From Fibrobacter sp. (GTDB lineage Bacteria; Fibrobacterota; Chitinivibrionia; Chitinivibrionales; Chitinispirillaceae): a DNA stretch of 64,000 nucleotides. This document shows positions 8,715 to 15,886 of this stretch, one piece after another. The position numbers and the translations under genes were made by a program. The DNA lies in the NCBI GenBank assembly GCA_012519985.1, contig JAAYPC010000171.1, forward strand, positions 27,652 through 91,651, in the 5' to 3' direction. Each line of letters begins with the position of its first letter. Within the stretch, counting starts at the first letter, position 1. Below the pieces are notes generated by a model. The model had not been told where the DNA came from and searched no databases. It saw only the letters and a program-made list of their open reading frames with translations.

Positions 8715-9392
8715 ATGGATATAGCTGCACAACGAGGATATGAAGCAGCCAGGCCAGAGACTCGTACGACTGCCAGAGTGATTGGAAGTGGATCTTTTGT
8801 AGAGGCTCTGGTTGGTGCTGGTGCTGTGGCACTTGCCATTTTAGGTTTAGCCGACATATTGCCGTTATGGATGGCTACGATAGCTACAATTGCAATAGGT
8901 GCTGCATTTTTGATAGAGGGGATTTCGATCTCTTCACGCATGGCGGAAATGATGGAATCGGACAAAGCCGGTCATTTTGACATTGCTGAGGTGGGAGGAG
9001 GGATAACGGCGGAATTTCTAGCTGGTCTCAGTGGAATCACCTTGGGAGTGTTGGCTTTACTTGGTATACAGCCTGTAACGCTTATGGCTATTGCACTGAT
9101 CGTTTATGGTGGTGCTTTGATAATGAGTAGTGGAACCACATCCAGACTCAATTATCTCTCTAATATAAATCTTCCCACCAACAGTGCCAAAATGATGGCC
9201 AAGGAAGCGTTGAATGCTGCTGCAGGGTTGCAGGTAGTAGCTGGTGTAGGTTCAGCAGTGCTGGGGATACTGGCTCTGGTCGACCAGCCAAGGTTTACAT
9301 TCGTATTAGTTGGCCTATTAATAGTCAGTGCTTCCAGACTAATCACTGGTACTGCATTAGGTGGCAGGCTGATGGGTATGTTTCGTGGCTAG
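8715..9392 (+). CDS. Multi-pass membrane protein with three-fold internal repeat
   Basis: I do not recognise this 225-residue protein. After a short polar N-terminus (1-25) it is built from three similar units, near residues 26-65, 92-130 and 158-205. Each has a Gly/Ala-rich helix of the form AGxGxxxLGILAL followed by a short polar turn and a second hydrophobic helix, giving about six membrane segments. The repetition suggests ancient internal triplication. The start has a good AGGAGA ribosome site about 7 bases upstream. It has its own ~200-base leader after rpiB and is followed by the radical SAM region. No catalytic motif is visible, and function is unknown. Confidence 0.8.
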   Translation: MDIAAQRGYEAARPETRTTARVIGSGSFVEALVGAGAVALAILGLADILPLWMATIATIAIGAAFLIEGISISSRMAEMMESDKAGHFDIAEVGGGITAEFLAGLSGITLGVLALLGIQPVTLMAIALIVYGGALIMSSGTTSRLNYLSNINLPTNSAKMMAKEALNAAAGLQVVAGVGSAVLGILALVDQPRFTFVLVGLLIVSASRLITGTALGGRLMGMFRG

Positions 9393-9484
9393 TGATCTGA
9401 TTAAGAGGGTGGCCTACGCTTAAATTTTGTATTGACGAACCGGCAACAGTCATACAGTTTAGGGCGTTGAGCCGCCTTATTTTG

Positions 9485-9559
9485 ATGGAAAAAATACTGC
9501 AGAATGGCAGGTATCTTGCTTTTGAGAAAAGCCGCAGGATTTCCGTATTTGTCTGGTAA
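9485..9559 (+). CDS. Possible 24-residue leader peptide or precursor before radical SAM gene
   Basis: A micro-ORF encodes MEKILQNGRYLAFEKSRRIS followed by VFVW. Its TAA stop overlaps the AAGGCGG ribosome site of the radical SAM gene, 9 bases before that gene's ATG, a geometry compatible with translational coupling. An inverted repeat (CCGCCTTA at 9472 and TAAGGCGG at 9557) brackets it and could mask that ribosome site. Against it: no convincing ribosome site of its own, and the frame stays open upstream to 9401 without another ATG. It may be a leader peptide, a precursor peptide or chance. Confidence 0.22.
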   Translation: MEKILQNGRYLAFEKSRRISVFVW

Positions 9560-9568
9560 GGCGGACTT

Positions 9569-10687
9569 ATGGATATTTCAAAGGAGATGATGGCGGGAAA
9601 GGCTTCTGGTTTGATCGGTTTCAGTTTTGATCCGCAACAGGCAGTTCTGGCACGGGATCAGAAACGTTTGCTTTCAATAAGAATTGAATTAAATACCACT
9701 TGTAATCTTCAATGCAGATATTGCTTTTCAGAGTGTTCCAAGAGGGAGCCTCGGGAAGTCGGTTTTGACAATGTGAGAAAAGTGATAACCGAAGCAGCAG
9801 ATTTGAACGTAGAATCGGTGATAATCAGTGGTGGTGGAGAACCTTTACTTCATTCAAGGTTTACAGATATAATTTCCTTAATTTTCGATAGTGGATTGCG
9901 GCCGGTAGTTTTTTCCAATGCGATGTTAGTGACTTCTGAATTGGCAGCTTTTTTATTTGATCATGAAGTTTCTTTTATGGCCAAGGTCGATTCATTGCAT
10001 CCGGCCACCCAGGATAGTCTGGCAGGGGTGCCGGGGGCGTATGTTGGTATACAGGCAGGGCTTCACAATCTTATTCAGGCTGGTTTTTCCCGTCCGGAGG
10101 ACCCCAATCTTTTACGCCTTGGGGTTTGTTTTGTGGCAAACAGCAGAAACATAAATGAAATAGAGGAACTATGGCATTTTTGCCGCAGAAATGCAATTTT
10201 CCCGCATATTCAATTGATTTATCCGGACCGTTGTAACGGGGTTGATGATTTGTTGCTTAGTTTTTCTGAGATAAAAGGGTTGCAGCAGCGGTTGCATATA
10301 ATTGATAGGGAACATTATGGTTATCACTGGACTTCACATACACCTTTTATTGCTGGAGAATGCCTTCAGCACTTTTACAGCATGTATGTGACTGTGAACG
10401 GAGATATTCGTCCGTGTATGTACACCAATTTTGATGAACATCCGTTTTTCTGGAAAGATGGCAGGTATCCGTATAATGCTTTTGTGGGAAGCATTACCCA
10501 GGCATACAATGCAGAACCGTTTGTCTATGCCCGCAGTATTGATCGTTATCTGGAGGGGAAGTGTTCGACATGCGATTGTCTTCCGCACTGTGTTGGATGC
10601 AGGGGGTATGCATATCGCAGCGGAATTAAGCAGGGATTGACTCCTTACCAGGCTTTGCGAATATCTTGTCAGCTTTGTGGTCCCTGA
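9569..10687 (+). CDS. Radical SAM protein with SPASM-like C-terminal cysteine cluster
   Basis: A 372-residue radical S-adenosylmethionine enzyme. The [4Fe-4S] cluster motif CNLQCRYC places the three cysteines at residues 45, 49 and 52. It is followed by a SAM-binding GGGEP near residue 94 and a partial TIM barrel. The C-terminus carries many further cysteines (GEC, RPCMY, KCSTCDC, CVGC, SCQLC) spaced like a SPASM or twitch domain binding extra Fe-S clusters. Such proteins modify peptides or act as anaerobic maturases, so an anaerobic cytoplasmic role is likely; the substrate cannot be read from the sequence. AAGGCGGA precedes the ATG. The neighbours (membrane protein upstream, hibernation factor downstream) give no pathway clue, apart from the micro-ORF just upstream. 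Confidence 0.88.
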   Translation: MDISKEMMAGKASGLIGFSFDPQQAVLARDQKRLLSIRIELNTTCNLQCRYCFSECSKREPREVGFDNVRKVITEAADLNVESVIISGGGEPLLHSRFTDIISLIFDSGLRPVVFSNAMLVTSELAAFLFDHEVSFMAKVDSLHPATQDSLAGVPGAYVGIQAGLHNLIQAGFSRPEDPNLLRLGVCFVANSRNINEIEELWHFCRRNAIFPHIQLIYPDRCNGVDDLLLSFSEIKGLQQRLHIIDREHYGYHWTSHTPFIAGECLQHFYSMYVTVNGDIRPCMYTNFDEHPFFWKDGRYPYNAFVGSITQAYNAEPFVYARSIDRYLEGKCSTCDCLPHCVGCRGYAYRSGIKQGLTPYQALRISCQLCGP

Positions 10688-10764
10688 GAATCTGTGGTAT
10701 GTTGTTTGCAAAACTGTTAACTATAATAAAAAATTGCTCTAACAATGATCCGGGATGAGTGGAT

Positions 10765-11334
10765 ATGCAGGTTCCCTTAGAAATAACTTTTCGAGATGTT
10801 GAGAAGACTGAAGAACTTGAGGAGCTGATTCGCCGTAAGGCTGCAAAGCTGGACAGAATATTTGGTCATATTAACAGTTGCAGGGTGATTGTAGAAAAAG
10901 TGCAAAAGCATCAAAGCAGCGGGCAGCCTTACCGGGTAAGATTAGACATAAAGATTCCTCCTGGTCATGAGCTGGTGGTCAGTCGTGATCCATCAAAAGG
11001 GGATCTTCATCTGGATGTGGCTGCGGAGATTCGTTGGGCATTTGAAGCTGCCGCCAGGCAAATAAAAGAGCTGGTGGACAAATTAAATGGTGATGTGAAA
11101 GTGCATCCTTATCAGCAGGTGCAGGGGGTAATAGAGAAGATTTTCTATAATGAGGATGCCGGATTTATTCGTACTGTCGATGGGCGGGAGATCTTTTTTC
11201 ACAAAAACAGTCTGCTTCATTTCTCATTTGATCAGTTACGGGTAGGAATGGGAGTGCGATTTTCTGAGGAGATGGGGGAAAAGGGACCACAGGCTACATC
11301 TGTGCAGATAATGGAGATACCGGAATCTTATTGA
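10765..11334 (+). CDS. Ribosome hibernation factor (HPF/RaiA) fused to cold-shock domain
   Basis: A 189-residue two-domain protein. Residues 1-110 resemble the HPF/RaiA (S30AE) fold, which binds the 30S subunit and stalls idle ribosomes: QVPLEITFRDV, then RRKAAKLDRIF, and a long helix AFEAAARQIKELVDKL. Residues 120-185 form a cold-shock-like OB fold (GVIEKIFYNEDAGFI, then GREIFFHKNS) that should bind RNA. A GTG at 10759 is in frame, but the ATG at 10765 fits better behind the GGGATGAG ribosome site. A TATAAT at 10722 may be the -10 of its promoter. A strong bidirectional terminator follows. A role in stress or stationary-phase translation control is inferred from the domains. Confidence 0.88.
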   Translation: MQVPLEITFRDVEKTEELEELIRRKAAKLDRIFGHINSCRVIVEKVQKHQSSGQPYRVRLDIKIPPGHELVVSRDPSKGDLHLDVAAEIRWAFEAAARQIKELVDKLNGDVKVHPYQQVQGVIEKIFYNEDAGFIRTVDGREIFFHKNSLLHFSFDQLRVGMGVRFSEEMGEKGPQATSVQIMEIPESY

Positions 11335-11339
11335 CAAAA

Positions 11340-11363
11340 AAAGGCGCATTTTTTTGCGCCTTT
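11340..11363. terminator. Bidirectional Rho-independent terminator
   Basis: AAAGGCGCA and TGCGCCTTT form a perfect 9-bp stem with a six-T loop, flanked by A-tract and T-rich sequence. It lies between the convergent hibernation-factor and RRM genes and can serve both. Confidence 0.85.
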
Positions 11364-11369
11364 GTTATT

Positions 11370-11675
11370 TCAGGATCGTGAACCGCCAAATCTTTTTCTG
11401 AAACCGTTATTTCCGCGGTGACCACCGGGGCGATGCTCTTTTTCCCGTGCTTCACTCACGGTTATTTTCCTTCCACCAAGTTCTTTCCCGCTGAGTTCAG
11501 AAATAGCGGTATCTCCATTTTCCATCTCTACAAAACAGAAACCTCTGGATCTTCCGGTTTCGCGGTCTGTAATGATTTTTACTGAACTGACCTCCCCTAC
11601 TTGTGAAAAAAATTCACTGATTTGCTCTTCAGTTGCATTAAATGGGAGATTGCCTACATACAACTTAGTGGCCAC
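11370..11675 (-). CDS. RNA-binding protein with single RRM domain
   Basis: A 101-residue protein consisting of one RNA recognition motif and a short Gly/Arg-rich tail. RNP2 is LYVGNL at residues 5-10 and RNP1 is RGFCFVEM near 44-51, both with the aromatic residues that stack on RNA bases. The C-terminus (RPGGHRGNNG, KRFGG) is like that of bacterial and cyanobacterial small RRM proteins, which are often cold-induced. The stop is a few bases from the shared terminator. GTTCTCATGGAGGTTCTTTG precedes the ATG, so GGAGG lies about 6 bases upstream. It is an RNA chaperone or binder in the cytoplasm; targets are unknown. Confidence 0.93.
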   Translation of the reverse strand: MATKLYVGNLPFNATEEQISEFFSQVGEVSSVKIITDRETGRSRGFCFVEMENGDTAISELSGKELGGRKITVSEAREKEHRPGGHRGNNGFRKRFGGSRS

Positions 11676-11801
11676 AAAGAACCTCCATGAGAACGGTTGC
11701 AGATGTTGTAACGGAAAGGAGTGGAAAAAATGCTCTCCCGGGTCCGAATACCATAATGAAAGTTAAATACACTTTTCCCACGATAAAGGCAAGAAAAATT
11801 A

Positions 11802-12797
11802 TTAGAAAAGTGATCTGATTCGCTGGTAACCAGAATCGGGAATACTTGCTCCGATAACCTGACATACTTCATAGCCGCAAGCGGAGCCCAATTCACCACA
11901 TTTTTTCAGGGGGAAACCTTTAAGCAGGCCAAAAAGAAAACCCGCAGCCCACAGATCTCCGGCACCGGTAGTGTCAATTGCAGTGCCGTCACCCATAGCC
12001 TTAATGGTAAAGGTTTCACCGTTACTGGCTATATGGCTTCCCCGCTTACCTACTTTCAGTACCGCAATGGGGGATTTTTTGGAAAGTGACAGGAGTGCTT
12101 TTTCTTCGTCGCTATGGCCGGTGAATGCCCGTGCCTCATCTTCATTGGCAATAAGTATGTCTACATATTCCTCGGTGATTTTTTCCAGAAGCTGATGGGC
12201 GGTTTCTACTACAGTAAAGCTGGCCAGGTCAAGAGAGATATATGCGCCTGCAGTTTTGGCTGCTTCCAGTGCTGCCATCATCAGTTTCTCATTGAACAGA
12301 AGATAGCCTTCCAGATGGACAATTGCGCAATCGGAAAAAAGATCTGGAGTGATCTCCTCGGGAGTCGTTTCGGCAGCAGCACCCAGGTAGCTAAACATCG
12401 ATCGTTGAGCATCGGGGGTAATAACTGAGAGTACGTGGCCTGTGGGAGTTTGAGATTGCATCAGAACCGGTTCCACATTATGGTTACGAAGACCATCTTC
12501 AAAGAGTTTTCCCAGCTCATCGTTACCTCTTTTACCAATGAAGCGGCTGGGAGCGCCAAGCTTTCCTGCACCCAGAATAGTATTGCAGGCAGATCCCCCG
12601 GGAACAATAACCGGTTGTTGTTTTGATTTTTTAAGTATCTGCTGGATAAATTGGTTGTCTACCAGGGTCATTCCACCTTTTCTGGTGCCGGTCTGGGCGA
12701 GGAAGTCATCATCTTCCAGAAGACAGAGGTCTACCAGAGCGGAACCTACGGCTGCGATTTTATTTCGGGATGAGTCCATGGTAATTGGCAATTTCAT
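11802..12797 (-). CDS. PfkB-family sugar or nucleoside kinase
   Basis: A 331-residue ribokinase-like kinase. The N-terminal VPGGSACNTILGAGKLG (about 66-82) and C-terminal DTTGAGDLWAAGFL (about 276-289) are the two PfkB signatures; the Asp in GAGD is the catalytic base. Sequence features such as a bulky N-terminal lid and GSACNT resemble the adenosine kinase-like subgroup, but the substrate (adenosine, ribose or another sugar) cannot be assigned with confidence. GGAG lies 8 bases upstream of the ATG. It is divergent from thiL, sharing a 137-base promoter gap. It is the last gene before the RRM gene on the same strand, 126 bases away. Confidence 0.92.
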   Translation of the reverse strand: MKLPITMDSSRNKIAAVGSALVDLCLLEDDDFLAQTGTRKGGMTLVDNQFIQQILKKSKQQPVIVPGGSACNTILGAGKLGAPSRFIGKRGNDELGKLFEDGLRNHNVEPVLMQSQTPTGHVLSVITPDAQRSMFSYLGAAAETTPEEITPDLFSDCAIVHLEGYLLFNEKLMMAALEAAKTAGAYISLDLASFTVVETAHQLLEKITEEYVDILIANEDEARAFTGHSDEEKALLSLSKKSPIAVLKVGKRGSHIASNGETFTIKAMGDGTAIDTTGAGDLWAAGFLFGLLKGFPLKKCGELGSACGYEVCQVIGASIPDSGYQRIRSLF

Positions 12798-12934
12798 GAT
12801 TTTCTCCAGGGTTTAAAGGTAAAAACAGAGATAAAGGGCAAAAATAGTAATTAGCGCTGTTTTTCAAAACCTATATTTGCTGAAAAACTTATCAAATTCG
12901 TGCTATAGTTAGTCGTACTATAAAAGAGGTATAT

Positions 12935-13990
12935 GTGGCTCAGCGGGCATTTCCTTCCGCAGAATTCGAAATAATAAAAGATTTGCAGCATATTTCTGGA
13001 TGTTTTCGCAATGAAGCCTACCAGATCGGTATAGGTGATGATGCCGCTGTGCGGTGTTCTCAGAATGCAGAAAAACTGATCCTTACCACAGATGTTTCTG
13101 TGGAGAATGTGCATTTTTCGCTCGATACCATGAGTTTGCAGGAAGCCGCATACCGGGCGATGGTTTCGAATATAAGTGATTGTGCCGCAATGGGGGCTTT
13201 ACCCGATAGCGCTTTGGTTCAACTGGTTTTCCCTGAAAAAGGTGAGGAACTCAGAGAGAAAGTTCTCTCTGTTTACAGAGGTTTTTCAGAGGCATGCTCC
13301 AGATGGCAGTTTCCGATAGTAGGGGGGGACTTGTCGGCAGGAGGGCAATGGGTCTTTGGGATAACTTTGTTGGGGAAGGTTTCTGAGGGGCAGAGGATAT
13401 TGCAGAGAAAAGGTGCCAGAGCTGGAGATAATTTATGGGTCAGTGGATTTCCTGGCAGAAGTGCTGCTGGTTTTGAGGTTTTAAAACGATGGGGCAGGGA
13501 AAATGTCCCTTCCCGCTTTAGTGAACTGGTAATGAATCACATCAGACCGGTGCCACGGGTAGAAGCTGGTCTGAGACTGGCGGCAGATCCGGAGGTGCAT
13601 GCCTTAATGGACCTCTCTGATGGGCTTTCCAAAGATTGCAGAACGCTTTCCTACGAAAATAAGCTGGGTATCATTCTGAAATATGATGCTTTACGGATTC
13701 CGAAAGAAATGATACAATTGAGCGCGGAAGTGGGCATAGCAGTGCAGGATTGGTTTCTTAATGGGGGAGAAGATTATGAATTGTTATTTGCAGCTTCCGA
13801 TCATTTTGATCCTCTGACTGTAGCATCACAGTACAGTGGTGGTCTTTTTTGTATCGGTCAGTTTACTGGCGATCGTCAGGGGCTGTTTCTGGAAAAGGAT
13901 AGAGTGGTTTCGGAGGTGGCTGGCTGTGGCTGGGATCATTTCAGAAATATTGATAAAAGAAAAAGTACCAACATTTCTCAAGCGACATGA
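12935..13990 (+). CDS. thiL: Thiamine-monophosphate kinase
   Basis: Phosphorylates thiamine monophosphate to the active cofactor thiamine pyrophosphate, ATP-dependent, cytoplasmic. 351 residues of the AIR synthase/PurM fold. Visible motifs are GIGDDAAV near residue 31, LTTDVSVENVHF near 52 (metal and ATP-binding Asp), NISDCAAMGALP near 78, GGDLSAGG near 128, LMDLSDGLSKDC near 225, and NGGEDYELLFA near 275. GTG at 12935 is chosen as the start: AAGAGG lies 6 bases upstream and the encoded N-terminus runs directly into the family pattern. It is the first gene of a long plus-strand run; pilB begins three bases after its stop. Confidence 0.95.
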   Translation: MAQRAFPSAEFEIIKDLQHISGCFRNEAYQIGIGDDAAVRCSQNAEKLILTTDVSVENVHFSLDTMSLQEAAYRAMVSNISDCAAMGALPDSALVQLVFPEKGEELREKVLSVYRGFSEACSRWQFPIVGGDLSAGGQWVFGITLLGKVSEGQRILQRKGARAGDNLWVSGFPGRSAAGFEVLKRWGRENVPSRFSELVMNHIRPVPRVEAGLRLAADPEVHALMDLSDGLSKDCRTLSYENKLGIILKYDALRIPKEMIQLSAEVGIAVQDWFLNGGEDYELLFAASDHFDPLTVASQYSGGLFCIGQFTGDRQGLFLEKDRVVSEVAGCGWDHFRNIDKRKSTNISQAT

Positions 13991-13993
13991 ACA

Positions 13994-15886
13994 ATGGTGG
14001 AGAAACGGCGTAGAAAATTAGGTGAGATACTGCTTTCTCAGGGTCTTATCAACCATGAACAGTTGCTCATGGCTTTAAAAGAGCATAAAAGAACTGGTGC
14101 CACGCTGGGTAGTGTACTGGTGAAACTGGGTTTTATCAGTGAAGATGAACTTTCCGGTGTTCTGGGGGCCCAGATTCATCTTGACCAAAAGAAAAGAATA
14201 GGAGAGGTGCTTCTGGAGCAGGGCCTCATAACTGAGCAGCAGCTTCAGTTGGGGCTTGAGGAGCAGAAAAAAAACGGTCTTCAACTGGGAAAATGTCTTA
14301 CCAATCTTGGTTTTATAACTGAAAGTAAACTGGTTGATGTCTTGAGTGCCCAGTTGGATGTGCAGCATGTGGTTTTGGAAAATTTTACTTTTTCCCGTGC
14401 ACTTATCGGTCAGATTCCTGAGGAGATGGCCCGTAAATATAAGGTAATTCCGCTTTTTGAGTCCGATGATGTATTGACGGTGGCAATGGCAGATCCTACC
14501 AATCTGCGGACAATCGATCATTTGAAATTTAAGACCGGAAAAGAGATTGAGCCGGTAATAGCTACAGAAAAGAGCATTGTTGAGGCCATAGAGAAAAATT
14601 ATTCTTCAGGTCTGGAAGACATGACAAGGCTTCTGGGACAGGCTTCCACCTCAGAAGAGCTTGATGTAGTAAAGGTGGAGGATGAGTTTGACTCGGCCTC
14701 TGATGAGGAGGGGGCGCAAGTAGTTAAACTTGCCAATCTCCTCATAAATCAGGCGATTTTGGAACGGGCTTCGGATATTCATATAGAACCCCTGGAAAAA
14801 TATGTAAGGCTGCGCTTTCGTATTGATGGGGAACTGGTTGAGAAAAACCCCATACCTTTGCAGTTGCGTGCCCAGATCACTTCACGATTAAAAATCATGT
14901 CCGGAATGGATATTGCCGAGAAGAGAAAACCTCAGGATGGCAGGTTTCAGATTCGTTTTGAAAACAGAGAGATCGATTTGAGGGTTTCTACCTATCCTAT
15001 GATGACCAGAAAGCGCGGGGTGAATGAGAAAATTGTGATGAGAATTCTTGATCCCTACGCAAACAATCTTACTCTGGATAAACTGGGCTTTCTTCCTAAG
15101 ATGATAAAAGAATTTGAACGGGTCATAGAAGCTCCTGACGGGATTATACTGGTGACAGGGCCAACCGGAAGTGGAAAAAGTTCCACCCTTTATTCCTGTC
15201 TGCAGAAAATCTATGATACCTCCAAAAATATAGTCACTATGGAGGATCCGGTTGAGATTCATCTTGATGGGATCTGTCAGGGGCAGATCAATACCAGGGC
15301 TGGCTTTACCTTTGCAGAAGGAATGCGATCTATATTACGTCAGGATCCTGACATCATAATGATTGGTGAAATGAGGGATCTGGAAACCTGTCAGATGGCT
15401 ATTCAGGCAGCATTGACCGGGCATCTGGTGTTTTCCACACTTCACACTAATGATTCTGCAAGTGCTTATACCCGTTTACTTGATATGGGAATTGAGCCAT
15501 TTCTGGCCACTTCCACGATTATTGCAATTCTGGCACAGAGGCTGGTAAGAAAGTTGTGTCAGAAATGCAAGGAAGCATATCAGCCCGATGAAGAGCTTCT
15601 GAAAAGAATCGGTTTGCGAAGCGGGGTGCAGTTTTACAAAGCTAAGGGATGCAAATTTTGTAATGGAAGCGGCTACAAGGGGCGTATTGGGGTTTTTGAG
15701 CTTCTGATACCAGATTCCAATGTTTCAAAACTGGTTTCTCAGAGGGTTCCGGCCGAACAGATTAAACAATACTGTCTAAAGCGAGGTGATTTTGACACTT
15801 TGCGGCGTGATGGTTTAAGAAAGGTACTTGATGGATTAACTACTATCGATCAGGTACTTGGAGCGACACAGAATGATACAATTTAA
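13994..15886 (+). CDS. pilB: Type IV pilus assembly ATPase (GspE/PilB family)
   Basis: Hexameric motor ATPase that drives pilin polymerisation at the inner membrane. 630 residues. Two MshEN-like N-terminal units (about 8-60 and 68-125) repeat the pattern LGExLLxQGLI; units of this kind bind cyclic di-GMP in relatives. The ATPase core has Walker A GPTGSGKSS near 390, the Asp box RQDPDIIMIGEMRD and the His box TGHLVFSTLHTNDSASA. A zinc-binding pair CQKC and CKFC follows near 518-556. The c-di-GMP link is notable because an HD-GYP phosphodiesterase regulator lies in the same gene run. Its 3' end overlaps the helicase gene. Confidence 0.94.
   Translation: MVEKRRRKLGEILLSQGLINHEQLLMALKEHKRTGATLGSVLVKLGFISEDELSGVLGAQIHLDQKKRIGEVLLEQGLITEQQLQLGLEEQKKNGLQLGKCLTNLGFITESKLVDVLSAQLDVQHVVLENFTFSRALIGQIPEEMARKYKVIPLFESDDVLTVAMADPTNLRTIDHLKFKTGKEIEPVIATEKSIVEAIEKNYSSGLEDMTRLLGQASTSEELDVVKVEDEFDSASDEEGAQVVKLANLLINQAILERASDIHIEPLEKYVRLRFRIDGELVEKNPIPLQLRAQITSRLKIMSGMDIAEKRKPQDGRFQIRFENREIDLRVSTYPMMTRKRGVNEKIVMRILDPYANNLTLDKLGFLPKMIKEFERVIEAPDGIILVTGPTGSGKSSTLYSCLQKIYDTSKNIVTMEDPVEIHLDGICQGQINTRAGFTFAEGMRSILRQDPDIIMIGEMRDLETCQMAIQAALTGHLVFSTLHTNDSASAYTRLLDMGIEPFLATSTIIAILAQRLVRKLCQKCKEAYQPDEELLKRIGLRSGVQFYKAKGCKFCNGSGYKGRIGVFELLIPDSNVSKLVSQRVPAEQIKQYCLKRGDFDTLRRDGLRKVLDGLTTIDQVLGATQNDTI

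Noticed and set aside
15858..15872. TTG start for the helicase gene
   Set aside because: The ATG at 15873 has a better ribosome site and the extra codons add no conserved sequence.
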